From Chaenocephalus aceratus (Eukaryota; Chordata; Actinopteri; Perciformes; Channichthyidae), in assembly GCA_023974075.1 (NCBI GenBank), contig JAMFTG010000047.1, forward strand, positions 447,001 to 511,000: a stretch of 64,000 nucleotides of DNA, in the 5' to 3' direction. The position numbers and the translations under genes were made by a program. This document shows positions 11,424 through 23,693 of the stretch, in pieces. The first letter of the stretch is position 1; every line of letters begins with the position of its first letter. A model generated the notes under the pieces. The model was not told where the DNA came from. It saw only the letters and a list, made by a program, of their open reading frames with translations, and ran no database searches.

Positions 11424-11797
11424 CATAGATATCTTTCCCCAGAGGCCCCAGGTTTCGGCTCAGCCTGTGGTTCCTCCTGCAGCTCACCTTCCCCGCCCGG
11501 CTGCTCAGGGCCTCGCCCCCCCCGCTCCCACAGCAGGTGCAGCACCCTCAGCTCCGTGTCGTCCCTCTGACCGACCCGACCCAGAACCAGTTTCCCCTCC
11601 CCGGTGCCGCTCATCCCGAACCCCACAGCAGCAGAAGAACCAGAAGCCGCAGAAGCAGTGGTTCCTCCAGAGGGGGCCATGCTCTCTCCCTCCCCCGCCT
11701 CCAGGCTCCCATCCTGGGCTCCGGGCTCCAGCATGTACTCCCCCTCGGAGCTGGAGCGCTCAGTATCCGAGGCCACGATTGGGCTCCACCCGTCCAT
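11424..11797 (-). CDS. ankrd54: ankrd54, first exon, with an apparent one-base frameshift
   Basis: The ATG at 11795-11797 opens MDGWSPIVASDTERSSSEGE, and the family's SSSEGE is conserved. The exon later reads ELRVLHLLWE, like LRYLHVLW in the mammalian protein. The donor is GT at 11422-11423. After a run of eight Gs on the coding strand (C run at 11516-11523) the ATG frame continues into unrelated sequence and a stop at the intron. The other frame gives RRNHRLSRNLGPLGKDIY, which resembles the family and joins exon 2 in phase. Length is 374 bp; 373 would fit the exon 2 phase. So the run has one base too many, either as an assembly error or as a real null allele. The N-terminal region before the ankyrin repeats is low-complexity, as in the family. 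Confidence 0.88.
11516..11523. other. C8 homopolymer causing the ankrd54 frame break
   Basis: Eight consecutive Cs on the plus strand inside ankrd54 exon 1. Sequence upstream of the run is conserved in one frame and sequence downstream in another; removing one base unites them. Homopolymers of this length are both sequencing-error and slippage hotspots. Confidence 0.8.
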
Positions 11798-11894
11798 ATG
11801 TTATGGATGTTTACACAACTAGAGAAGAGAGAGAATCAGAGTCAGAAACAGGTCGCAGCATTGTACACAGGTCGCAGCATATTGGTGTGTGTGT

Positions 11895-13309
<1,415 letters not shown>

Positions 13310-15043
13310 AATATTTTGAAGGGACAATTGTTCCCTTTACGATTAAAAAAAAAATATATAAATAGAAAAAAAAATAAGAATATTTATATTAAAATAAGAA
13401 GTCAAAGTAACAATTTTGGAATAAAAAGAGAAATAATAAAATATATATTTAAGTTAATAATGGTCCACAAAACACGTTTATTTCATTTAAAAACAATCTT
13501 TTTAATATATGTTTCATCAGGTAACGTCATGTAAAATGTAGAATGCATAATTGTTTTTTAACACCCACCCTCCACCCATAAAGCTTCAGATAATTTATAT
13601 TTAAAGTAGGATCAGTAGGATGTTATTCTGTCAAGGTATTTGGTTTTATGGACAGAATAATTATATTCTGTAATAGGGGAGAAGGGGGTTGAGCCAGTGG
13701 GTAAATTGAACCACCCCCTGTAACCAGGCAACGCTTTATAGTTGTAATCACGTGACCAGAAATTATGCAAGCTCCTATCATTGCCTGTGAAAGAGATATG
13801 CTCATTGTGGTCTGGTAAGTAAACATTTTTACAAAAATGTACGTTTTTTGCTTGTCAAAGTACATTTTCCAGATGTCAGCTATATCGGCTGTCATGTAAT
13901 AAAAAAAATTATCCACGTTTAAACACATATTGTATGTTGATGTGTTGGCAGCGTATTAAACCATGTGAATCATTAAGCTAAAGATGACTCTGAATTTTAA
14001 TGCTAGGCTATTTTTTCTAAAATGGTGGCTATGGGGTAAAGTGAACCACGGGCCTCGGGGTAAGTTGAGCCAGTTTTTCAATGGAGAAATTAATGAAAGC
14101 AGACCAAGTTGATAATAAGAACTCATTGTAGGCTACATTTAAAGTTGAATTTACCCTGTGTTTGATTGGTAAAATGTATGAAATTGTATCACCATTTGTA
14201 TGATTACTTTTCCTTTTAACATGTTAAAAAAAAATCAATCAATTCAATCGAAATTTATATTAAAAATATTTGAAAAACTAAGCTTGTATTTGGTTTCAGT
14301 TATTGTTTATAGTTACCTTTAAGATGTGTTGTAGGTATGCCCAGGTTTGAACAGGTATGCCCAGGTTTGAAGTGGTTCAATTTACCTGGGGCAAGTTGAG
14401 CCACAAGACCACTTTTTTTTTTAGAAGTAATATTTTCACTGCCCTTGAATTCTTATCATTGCCATTGATAGGAGACATCCTGAATTATAGGTGTGTGCTT
14501 TCATGTTACTATGTGTCATTTCTCCTTGCTTAGAGGACAGCATAACTAAAAAAATGGCTCAACTTACCCCACTCTCCCCTATTCATGGATGCAAAAAAAG
14601 AACTTATATAATATTTCAAGAAAAAGTATATATTTATTCTGAATGACATTGCTGCTCAGCGGCTCAAACTAAGGCGGTAAAATAGACTTCTTTACATCAC
14701 AAATACATCCCCTTTATGTTCACATTTTAAACATCTTTTAATCACAGGTATAGTTAAAAGGGTTATCGCTATTTAGCTTGCTGTAATAATTAGTCTTATG
14801 GTTGCATTCGCTGGTATCCTCCAAAGATGGCCGACATGCTGTTGATGCAGTCACATTCCCAATTGTTGTGAAACTAAGGCAGTAAAAGTAGACTATCATA
14901 TTTTAGTTTTTAATTGATGAAACATCTCAATGATTGAAACGGACTGTGAGACAAAACCCAGCTCCAGTCTCAAACTCTAAACAAATGTTCTACTTTGCAA
15001 ACAATTTACAAATCACCGTGTGTCTTTATCCTCTACAGAGCAC
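13310..15043. repeat. Left copy of a segmental duplication (partner 59.5-61.43 kb)
   Basis: 13310-13604 matches 59505-59780 ('catcaggtaacgtcatgtaa', 'aaagcttcagataattta'). 14620-15043 matches 61020-61430 ('gctgctcagcggctcaaact', 'cctccaaagatggccgacat'). Both are in the same orientation. The two homologous parts are separated here by the MITE at 13674-14581 and in the partner by different insertions. No coding sequence is recognised. Confidence 0.85.
13674..14581. mobile_element. TA-flanked MITE with GGGGAGA / GGTTGAGCC termini
   Basis: Starts TAGGGGAGAAGGGGGTTGAG and ends with 'aacttaccccactctcccct' then A; the ends are imperfect inverted repeats bounded by TA. Subterminal 'ggggtaagttgagcca' motifs recur inside (about 14058, 14388). 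A TA duplication suggests a Tc1/mariner-class origin, but no transposase is present. It interrupts the duplicated block, and the partner copy lacks it. Confidence 0.75.
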
Positions 15044-15357
15044 AGCTGACTTCCTGTTTAAAACAACAACAACAACAACAACATTAGCCAGTGTAGCAGC
15101 GAGAGGTGCAGAGGCGGCGCTAGGGGGTGGCTACTTGGGCTTAAGCCCCGGATGTTTTCTGAAAAGCCCCGGATGTTTCACTTAAAAAAAAAAAATAATA
15201 ATAATAATTTTTTTTAAATGTCTCGGGAGTAATGTGCAGTACCGGAGTCCACCAGAGAGGCAGCCGCTGCGGGACATTAGCCTGCGTACTGCGTAGCCTT
15301 CCCTGCCCTGAAGAAGAAGTGATCCTGACGAGTTTTAAGCTAATAGCCTATAAAGTT

Positions 15358-15480
15358 ATGGATATTAGAAAGTTATTTTCATCGAAGCAGGCGCCACAAG
15401 CTGCAGCAGCAGCAGTATCAGCAGCTGACAACAATGTCATCACCAGCAGTGAAGAAATGGATGATGTTTCAGGTTTGTGA
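15358..15480 (+). pseudogene. N-terminal fragment of a hAT/ZMYM-like transposase
   Basis: From the ATG at 15358 it reads MDIRKLFSSKQAPQAAAAAV and ends DDVSGL before a stop. MDIR[KR][FL]F at the very N-terminus is typical of TTF-type/hAT dimerisation-domain transposon proteins in fish. Nothing catalytic follows. It may be the first exon of a decayed element. Confidence 0.45.
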
Positions 15481-15569
15481 ATCTAATGGTGATATCTGCA
15501 CTCTGGCTGAAGTGAAAAAGAGTGATGTACTGTAACGTTAATCTTATAACTATTAAACATGGAGTAACC

Positions 15570-15870
15570 AAGGCAAGGCAAGTTTATTTATATAGCACCT
15601 TTCAACACAAGGCAATTCAAGGTGCTTTACAAAAATGAAAGACATTCAGACAAAGGCATTTAAAAACAGTAAAAGATAATAAAAGAAACATTAAAAGAAA
15701 AAATACATGAATAAAAAGTTACAGTGCAGTTTAAGATATGAATAGTTCACACAGAAGTTCCACTTTACTGATGAACACAACAGCTCAGTTTAAATTAAAA
15801 GCAGCGACAAAAAGATAAACCACACTAAGTCAATACCCTTATATGTTAGTATGTATACAGAACATGACTA
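15570..15870 (+). repeat. Common teleost interspersed repeat ('caaggcaagtttatttatat')
   Basis: The block 'ggcaagtttatttatatagc' followed by 'caaggcaattcaaggtgctt' and an A-rich tail is a sequence I recognise as very common in teleost genomes, probably a LINE or SINE 3' part. No coding frame is seen. Confidence 0.6.
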
Positions 15871-16129
15871 AAAATTATTCTAAGATGCAACGTTAACCCT
15901 TCATACCTTAGTCTATTTTAAGACACTAAAATAACGTATTCCAATTTTTATTTTGTTTTCGCGCGTGGAATTATACCGGCTCTCGTTTCAGTACACATAA
16001 CAACGGAACCATAGCAACGGAAATGACAGGCAACAGAACTGACAGGCAACACTCTGAATTCGATTGGCTGTGACTGCATCCACTCAGAGTGCCCGATTCA
16101 GAAACGTGACTCTTACACTCTTTACGTCA

Positions 16130-16779
16130 CAAACAAAGATGGTGGATGAGAATAGATCTATAAAACGATAAGCGATGCGCAGTGGATCGGAAGGGGACGG
16201 TGTGTCGGCGTTGTTCGATAGCGGTGCGGTATGCTAATGTGAACACACGCCAAACATGCTAAATCACATCAGAAGGCATCACCCAGATTTGCCAATCACC
16301 GGAGCCCGGCAAAAGACAACAGCAGTTCAACAGCTGATCCCCGCTGTTTTTAAGAAGCCAAGAGACATGAGAGCCGAGAGACCAAAATAAATAACGGAAG
16401 CTTTTGGCATATTTTTTCACCGACTTTGCGCTCTTGAAACACTTTCTTATTATTTATGATATAATATTTTCAAGACATTCTTTTTAGTTTTACAGCTTGA
16501 TGAAACCTTTGACATCAGCCATTATAGATACTATGGCCATCTGAGTGTGTGTGGTGCTGTTTGTGGTTTGTTTTTAACTGTTTAATGCAGTTAATTATTC
16601 AAAATGTCAGAGTTCCTTATTTTTAAACTGAAACTTGCACTACTGTTCAAAAGTAAATAACAACAAACCTGGAATTATGCATTTTGAATTTTTTTTGCTT
16701 TTTCTTGTTGTACCGAACCGTGACCCCCAAACCGAGGTACGAACCGAACCGTGACTTCTGTGAACCGTTACACCCCTAG
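16130..16779 (+). mobile_element. hAT remnant with BED-finger fragment
   Basis: The plus strand around 16255-16390 reads MLNHIRRHHPDLPITGARQK then TTAVQQLIPAVFKKP, a BED-finger H...H half and the linker that commonly follows it. The right end 'gtgaaccgttacacccctag' (16759-16779) is a typical hAT terminus. No intact frame and no matching left terminus were found, so this is a decayed copy. Confidence 0.6.
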
Positions 16780-17439
16780 TCCCCGGTGTTCCAGGGAACT
16801 CACCAAGTGTCAGAAAACACAACCCTCTCTCTTTTCCTCCATACCCAAATCTCTAAAAAAAAAAGAGGGCTGCAACGGATCTGATACAGACTGATCTTGA
16901 ATTATTTTCTACGTCACAGAAGTGGTGCTCCGCTTATTGGTCAATTCTCCACCTATCAGGGGAATGTGGGGTTGGGCCACGGCCGGCCATTGCGCTGGAG
17001 ACGCTGTAGTACATATGCCAGGCCTGTAAGCGGCGCTGTAGTCTGCCACAAAGGCAGCGAAGAAGACTTCCCGCGCATGGTTGCCCTTCTGTTTATACTC
17101 TGCTCTGGCTCTTTTTCTCCCTCCCCGAGGCAAGCGTTTGCTCCCGCTGCTGTAATTCAATGCAATCCCTCCCTCGCTGTAATTCTCTCCCGTAGTCCAC
17201 CAGCAGATGACAAACACCCTCCTCTCCGGCTCTTCCAAGGAACGAGGGGACCGTGCGGCAGAGTTTCAATTTCAGCCGGTCAACATGTCCGTTAAAGTTT
17301 AAATCTTCCGGACAAAATTAGAAAAGTGCCGGTCAAAGGTCTTCTTTGTTATTTATTGAGCTTTAAAACAAATGAATAACGACTATATATAATAATATAA
17401 GAATAAAACACGGAGGACAGAGATCTCTTTTTCTCCTCC

Positions 17440-17680
17440 TCTTCTCCCCGCTGCAGCCCAGCAGCTGATCTCAGAGCACCGCCCCTCTCCTGCAGGGGGG
17501 CGTGGTGCAGCTCACAGAATCAGCCCCCTGCAAAAACAGCGCTGGAAAGAGCAAATAGAGCGAAATGAGGCATGGCTAAAATGCAGGATCTGTTTGGTAT
17601 TTTGAAAGAAAAACTATTTATATACTTTATATAGGTATGGCTCTCCAATATATTGTTCAAATATAGCATGATATGTCCCC
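17440..17680. repeat. GC-rich dispersed repeat, inverted copy at 24631-24775
   Basis: 'agcagctgatctcagagcac', 'cccctctcctgcaggggggc' and 'aatcagccccctgcaaaaac' match the reverse complement of sequence at 24631-24775. The two copies are in opposite orientation about 7 kb apart. No coding function is seen. Confidence 0.7.
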
Positions 17681-17927
17681 TTTAAGGTAGGGTTAATGTT
17701 GCTCTCAAAGTGCACCAGATTGATGCTTTTAACTTCAATATTTAAAAAAAAAATCTTCCCGGGGAGCATGCCCCCGGACCCCCTAGAGGAGGCGACGACC
17801 CCCCTAAAGGATGTTTGGTGCACCCCCCCCCCCCCCCCCCCAACAACTCCTGGGCTAAGCCCCGGATCTCCTACAATCCTAAATCCGCCTTGTTTTCTTT
17901 GCTGTTTGGAATATGCTCTGATCTGAT

Positions 17928-17975
17928 TTACACAGCAAAAAGCAACATTTCTTTGTGACGCTTCTCCTCGTGGAC
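17928..17975 (-). CDS. Possible terminal coding exon, identity unknown
   Basis: After a polypyrimidine tract and AG (17976-17977) the minus strand reads VHEEKRHKEMLLFAV and then a TAA stop (17928-17930). It joins in phase with the candidate exon at 18968-19008. The pair would form a short charged tail. I do not recognise it, and its phase does not match the LRR exon at 19679-19849, so it may belong to another transcript or be chance. Confidence 0.22.
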   Translation of the reverse strand, partial: VHEEKRHKEMLLFAV

Positions 17976-18967
17976 CTGGAAGACAAACAGGAAAACACTT
18001 TTATTAAATAACCAACAATCACTTCATTCAGAGGTCTTATACATGTAGTGACTCTGCTACTGATAACATCTGCTCTGTGAATCACTTCCTGTCTTCTGCT
18101 TTAAGGAAAACTGAGATATTTGTACAGCTCCTCATGAATCACCTAAACGACTACACCTATGTTTTATATATGTTGTTGAATCATCCAAAATGTTTCAGAG
18201 ACATTTCAATGTTTCTGTTAGCCTGACACCATCTTACACATAGAGGCATTCAATTCTATATGTCGTTTTTTTTAAGTATTGTTTGGTCCTGTTATAGGAT
18301 TACCCGTCTAAAGATTCAGGTGTTTGTTACGGTGAGAAGGAAACTGGAGCCTGGAATTATGAAAGGCACAAAGTTCAGCTCAATGAACACAAACTACAAT
18401 TCCAGAGCAGAGCATCGTGAGACAAAATCTAATTTCAATTGAGTCTACACAGTAGAACTAGCCAATCACAGCACAGTATTACAAGCCAATCACAGTAACA
18501 GCCAATCACAGCACAGCAGCATCATTTTTTTTTTTAATTGTAGTTCCTCTGTTCTTTATTTGTGTTTCTTCTCTTTGCAACATCACACCACAACAAATTC
18601 CTTGCATGTGAAAAACCTAATTGGTAACAAACTGAATCCTAACTCTGATACGAGTTGGTAAATTAAACGTCTGCAGAATTATGGTGACTAATCTTTGTTC
18701 AAGAAAAGCTTTCAGTGAAACTGATTGTTTGTTTTTAATGAAATATATACTGTCAGTTCATTTAATATTGAGGACAGAAAGTCTCTCATCATTCTTGATT
18801 ATTTTCCAAAATGCCTCCACGCTCCTCTTCACGTCTCAAACACGCCCCGCCATAAATAAACTGTGAACAAATAAAACCTGAGCTTGCAGATTTGTCTGGA
18901 TCCCAGAAAAACACTGACTATAAACCTCATGAATAAACTCCACACGGTGCAGCTGCTCCTCTCTCAC

Positions 18968-19008
18968 CTCTCTGTCTGTCTTCACTTCCTGTTCCACAGC
19001 AGAGTCTC
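18968..19008 (-). CDS. Possible small exon, identity unknown
   Basis: Minus-strand segment between AG (19009-19010, after a long pyrimidine tract) and GT (18966-18967). It reads DSAVEQEVKTDRE in the frame that joins the exon at 17928-17975. That frame needs one base from an upstream exon, whereas the nearest LRR exon leaves two. Support is splice signals only. Confidence 0.22.
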
Positions 19009-19678
19009 CTGATGGAAGGAAGAAGTGACAGAGAAAAAACATCAATAATAATAAAACATAAACAAAGAGAAACATTCGAATCCAAAATGATTGAGAGATC
19101 TGTAACAAGATGGAGTTAAAACATGTTTCTGTTGAACCTTTTAGGATCAGAGTTTAATGGTTTGATGAATGGAGGATATGGTTTCAATACTCAGTTCTTC
19201 TGTACCTTGGCTCTGATTATCTCGTCACCTTTGATGCTATAGGGATGAACACAATCCGAAAGTTTTGGATCAAGTTTAAAATAAGAGTTTGTTCTTTGAG
19301 TGAGTCAGCTTCAGAGTCCTGACTGATCTAAGGCTTTACATCCCATCATATCAACACTACGACTGACTGCTCTCAGCTGCATCACAGGAAATAACTGCTC
19401 AGTAATCTAGAAACAAAAAACATGACAGGAAAACAAAACACACTACCTTCATCACTCTTGTGTAAAATCCCATATGTCTGTTAGAAAGTAGATTACTAAC
19501 TAAATCTGGCTTTGCTTACAATATATTGTTTTTGGAAGAATATTAAAAGAAAGAAAGAACCTGCAGTCAGTGGGTAACATCACTGACTTGTTGTGATTCC
19601 CCAGTGTGAGAAACACACCCACCTCCCTGTGTTCAATACAAAACTAATAAACCAGCAGAGAGTCGACCCCTTACTGAC

Positions 19679-19849
19679 CAGAGAGTCTCCAGTCTGCAGT
19701 CTGGACTCTCCAGAAGATCTCTCAGCAGCTCCACTCCTGAATCCTGCAGCTTGTTGCTACTCAGGTCCAGATCTCTCAGATGGATGTTGAACTTCAGAGC
19801 TGAGGCCAGAGCAGAACAGCTGATCTTTGACAACCTGCAGCCACTCAGT
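19679..19849 (-). CDS. NLR LRR exon 17 (last recognised), 171 bp
   Basis: Leucine-rich repeat exon of the fish NLR. The acceptor is AG at 19850-19851 and the donor GT at 19677-19678. It reads [20 protein letters not shown] then [20 protein letters not shown]. It is one codon shorter than the 174-bp standard because the usual NPSHL is NIHL. It ends LETLW rather than LETLR. About 10 kb of transposons separate it from the next LRR exon, and it is the most diverged of the set. It keeps the one-in, two-out phase, so it could still be spliced in frame. Confidence 0.75.
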
Positions 19850-20454
19850 CTGAATAAAGAAAACATGATGTAACTTTAGAAAACAATGTTCCTGTTTGAA
19901 ATATCTCAAGGTTTAATAATCTGTTCAGAGATGAAGAAGGTCAGAAAGTGGAAACTCCAAACAGGTAAAAACTGTAAGAGAGAAACAGTGAAAAGATCTC
20001 TCATTGATATTAAAGACAACGCACTTCTCCTTCAATAATAAAGAGGTGACTTCACATCTGAAACTCTGCTCCATCTACACTAACTCATGTGCAGCCAGAC
20101 CAATAAAACCCACAGAAACGGATCCAACTCAAGATCTCAACGTTTACAAAGACCACAAATATTTCAGGATGAATTTTGAAGAAATGTGAAGAAAAATATC
20201 CAGAATATTTATATTAGGAATAGTTGAGTCATCAAATCACATTATCTTCAGTTTGAACTATTCAGTCAGTAGAAGCATCGTGTAGCTTCAGAACATATTA
20301 GTGTTTCGGAGTTTTAATAGAAATATGCATTTGTTGTATCTTTTATATAATTTATTTAAAGCATGCTGCAGAATATAAGACGAGTTTCAGGTGTTTGAGA
20401 TGAGTGAATTATGCAGTGTAGGATTCTCAGCATTAAGATACTCAGTGAGGATTA

Positions 20455-21016
20455 GTGTGGTCACGATACCAACATTTTGGTTTTGATACCGACACCAAGT
20501 CAAGAATTGCGATTCCGATTCTTTTTCGATACTTTTCTTAAAAAAAGGGAAAAAGTCTTAAATGTAATTATTGTGCTTTATTTCACACCAGAACCATAAC
20601 ACAAACTTTTAAACAATGAGAACAATAAATAAAATAAATGACAAGAATTCGTATTAAATACAATTAAGCATCATCTATGAACAACTGTTTTGTCAAAATA
20701 GATTTGTATATAAAACAGAAATGACATTCAACACAATGAGGTCTCCGACAAAAAATAGAACATAGCCCTACTGTTTAGCAGCATAACTGGCTTGATTATG
20801 TCCATACTCAGACTAAACCTTAGTCCTAGGGTGGCAGGCTGGTTTTCATTTTTTATTCAGCCAGTTATTGAGAACAATAAATAAAATAAATGACAAGAAT
20901 TCGTATTAAAAAATTAAGCATCATCTCACACAAATGTTGGCTCCCTTGGTTTGCAGGGATCTAAAACATTTCGTACAGACAGGCCTCGTGGTGTTCGTAG
21001 GCTTGCCCTCACTGTA
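20455..21016. repeat. Partial DNA-transposon-like repeat
   Basis: 'gtggtcacgataccaacatt' and 'ttccgattctttttcgatac' are of the type seen at hAT-like ends in fish. The segment 'aacaataaataaaataaatg' plus 'acaagaattcgtattaaa' occurs twice (about 20620 and 20873). The LTR element at 21017 is inserted into this sequence. Confidence 0.45.
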
Positions 21017-21409
21017 TGATACGCAGAGTGAAGCAGGTAGGACCCAAACGCAGATAGCACTTGATAACACCTTTATTTCAAGGACTTAATTATACTTGGA
21101 CAGACAAAACACTCTACGGTGAACTAGGTCACAAACAAAAGAAGCACCAACACTGAACACAGGAAGAGACAAGACTAAATACAGGGAGGGGTTATCACAA
21201 GACGAGAAACAGCCGGGCAGGGGAGGAGAAACACAAGGACAACAGGTGAACACAATCAGACAACTAGACACACCAGGGAAACTAACGACAGGAGGAAAAA
21301 CACAGGGAAAAGGACCAGACAATATACAAGGGAGAAAACATGACAGAGAGAACAGCAAAAACACCCAAACCTAGACATAGAAATGTGACATGACATGAGA
21401 ATCGTGACA
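21017..21409 (-). repeat. 3' LTR of the element
   Basis: 393 bp, same length as its partner at 23694-24086. Observed differences lie in 'aaggacaacagg' (versus 'aagggccacagg'), 'aggacc' (versus 'aggccc'), 'catagaaa' (versus 'cataaaaa') and 'catgagaa' (versus 'catgataa'). Confidence 0.93.
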
Positions 21410-21429
21410 GAACCCCCTCCTCAAGGGAC

Positions 21430-23240
21430 GGATTCTAGACGTCCCTAAACACCAACACAAAAATCCAACAACGTCCAGCAGGGTGGGTGGAGGGGGTCTC
21501 GGGCGGACGGCCTGGGGGCAAGGCAGAGTTCAAAAAGGGGGTCTCGGGCGGACGACCCGGGGGCAAGGCAGAGTTCGAGGAGGGGGTCTCGGGCGGACGG
21601 CCGGGGAAGACAGAGTTCGAGGCGGGGCGAAGACCACAGCGGGCGAACTCAGGGGACCGGGCTCGAGGGTGAAGACCGGACAGCTCCGGAGGCCGGGCAG
21701 GAGTCGGTGTCGACCGGACAGGATCCGGAGCCGGTGGGACAGGTGTCGGCAAGATTCCCCACGGAAGAGGACACAGGGCCGGCAGGACCCCCGGCAGGAG
21801 AGCATCCGGCGGAACCTCCAACGGCACAGGACATGGAGTTGGCAGCACCCCCAGCGGAAGAGTAGTCGGCGGGACCTCCAACGGCCCAGGACATAGGGTT
21901 GGCAGGACCCCCGGCAGGAGAGCAGTCTGCGGGACCTCCAACGGCAGAAGAGGAAACTTGAGAGTTGACTTGAGAGGTGACTTGAAAGGGATCTCGAGAG
22001 GGAACTTGAACGGAGACTCGAGAGGTGACTTGAGAGGGGACTCGATAGGGAACTCGAGAGGGGACTCGAGAGAGGGCTCGAGAGGCAACTCGAGAGGAGA
22101 CTCGAGAGGTGACACGAGAGGGAACTCGAGAGGTGACCCGAGAGGGAACTCGAGAGGTGACTCGAGAGGGAACTCGAGAGGAAACTCGAGAGGAGACTTG
22201 AGAGGGGACTCGAGAAGTGTCTTGAGAGGGGACTTGAGAAGTGTCTTGAAAGGGGACTCGGGTAGGAACTTGAGAGGAGACTTGAGATGGGACCCGAGAG
22301 GGGACTCGAGATTGGACCCGAGAGGGGACTCGAGAGGGGACTCGAGAGGGAACTCGAGAGGGGACTGGAGAGGGAACTCGAGAGGGGACTGGAGAGGGAA
22401 CTCGAGAGGGAACTCGAGAGGGAACTCGAGAGGGAACTCGAGAGAGAACTCGAGAGGAGACTCGAGAGGAGACTCGAGAAGAGACTCGAGAGGGGACCTG
22501 AGAGGGAACTTGAGAGAGGACTTGAGAGAGGACTTGAGAGGGAAGTTGAGAGGGAAGTTGAGAGGGGACTTGAGAGGGGACTTGAGAGGGGACTTGAGAG
22601 GGGTCTTGAGAAGGGTCTCGAGAGGGGACTCGAGAAGAGACCTGAGAGGGAACCTGAGAGGGAACTTGAGAGGGGACTCGAGAGGGGACCTGAGAGGAGA
22701 CTTGAGAGGGAACTGGAGAGGAGACTTGAGAGGGAACTGGAGAGGAGACTTGAGAGGGGACTTGAGAAGGAACTTGAGAGGGAAGTCGAGAGGGGACCTG
22801 AGAGGGGACTCGAGATGGGTCTTGAGAAGGGTCTTGAGAAGGAACTTGTGTCGTTCGGTACGCCGACAAGACTCGAGGAGCTGGCGTCGGCTGGACAGCC
22901 GACTGGAGACGAGGAGCTGGAGTCGGCCGGTATGCTGACAGGACTCGGGGAGCTGGCGTCGGCCGGTACGCCGACAGGACTCTGGGAGCTGGCGTTGGCC
23001 GGTAAGCCAGTCCTGGAGCCGAAACTGGAGTTGGGACCATGGGTACTGGGGCCGGTACTGGAGCCAGAACCATGGCTGCTGGGGCCGGAACTGGGGCCGG
23101 AACCATGGCTGTGTGGGCCGGTTCCGTAGCCGGAACCATGGCTGCTGGGCACGGAACCGGAACACGGGACCATGGCTGTGTGGGATGGTACTGGATCACG
23201 AAACCATGGCTGTGTGGGTCGATACTGGAGCATGGAGCCA
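21430..23240 (-). other. Pro/Ser/Leu-rich repetitive region of the LTR element, open in several frames
   Basis: The minus strand stays open in all three frames for 530-576 codons, and the plus strand in two frames for about 280-326. The reason is the 12-bp tandem core at 21955-22850, which has no stop in most frames. One minus frame gives SPLESPLEFPL-type repeats, another SSPLSS, a third VPSRVPSQ. The non-core part (22860-23240) has longer AC-rich repeats such as 'ccggaaccatggctg'. I cannot say which frame, if any, is translated; position after the gag-like start would suit an expanded gag-like polyprotein, but this is inference. Confidence 0.5.
21955..22850. repeat. 12-bp minisatellite (GAGAGGGGACTC), about 75 units
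   Basis: Tandem 12-mers 'gagaggggactc', 'gagagggaactc', 'gagaggtgactt' and similar, almost never out of register. Since 12 is a multiple of three, each frame repeats a fixed four-residue motif. It forms the core of the LTR element. Confidence 0.95.
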
Positions 23241-23495
23241 TGGCTCTTGGGGCTTGGGCTGCTAGCTTGGCCTTGCGACTCCTTCTCTTAGCAGCCGCCT
23301 GAATACTCCGTGGACCTCCATAAGCCAGACGAGTTCCAGAATACGACTCCTGGACAGGAGCAGGAACTGGGGCAGAAGCATGGTTGAATTCAGACGGAAC
23401 CCAGCGAGGCGTATGGTACCAGGTTGGGAATTGGGAGACAGGGAGCTAGCATGCCTGGGGCTAGCAGGCCGGGAATCACACACCGGGAGGATCTT

Positions 23496-23675
23496 TCAAA
23501 TCCAGCCAGGTAAGAACTTCACCAAACCTGGTTTCTCTCTAGCCATCTGGCGCGCCTCCGACAACACAGCCTCTCGCTGCTGAACTCTGGGTGCTCTCTT
23601 CCATCGATCCGAGCAGTTAGCCAAAAAAAAGGAAAAATTCAATAATTCCAGCTCGAACGGATCTGCTGGGCCCAT
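23496..23675 (-). CDS. gag-like leader ORF of the LTR element, 59 aa
   Basis: Starts at the ATG at 23673-23675, 18 bp inside the 5' LTR. It reads MGPADPFELELLNFSFFLAN and ends LVKFLPGWI before a stop. M[DN]PAD at the start directly after the 5' LTR resembles the gag start of fish Gypsy-type elements. It is much shorter than a real gag, so it is a remnant or a frameshifted leader to the repetitive region. Confidence 0.45.
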   Translation of the reverse strand: MGPADPFELELLNFSFFLANCSDRWKRAPRVQQREAVLSEARQMAREKPGLVKFLPGWI

Positions 23676-23693
23676 TTCTTGGTTGGTGCTTTC

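Larger units (their letters stand above)
15112..17889 (+). mobile_element. Decayed composite transposon region with nested insertions
   Basis: The left part ('aggcggcgctagggggtggc', 'gcttaagccccggatg') and right part ('ggctaagccccggatctcct', 'aatccgcc') look like the two ends of one old element, though the inverted match is weak. Inside are a hAT-type N-terminal ORF (15358-15480), a common fish repeat at about 15570-15870, a second hAT remnant ending near 16779, and a GC-rich patch at 17440-17590. Boundaries are approximate. Confidence 0.45.

Noticed and set aside
18836..19108. 90-aa minus-strand ORF with a hydrophobic start resembling a membrane segment
   Set aside because: The hydrophobic part is the pyrimidine-rich tract before a splice acceptor. 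Only the short segment at 18968-19008 is kept, as a weak exon candidate.
21958..23129. Plus-strand Arg/Gly/Asp- and Glu/Leu-rich ORFs of 280-326 aa
   Set aside because: Antisense reading of the same minisatellite.
21435..23241. Three overlapping minus-strand ORFs of 530-576 aa as host genes
   Set aside because: They come from a stop-free 12-bp repeat inside an LTR element and have no independent start, domain or splice signal. Reported as a property of the element instead.
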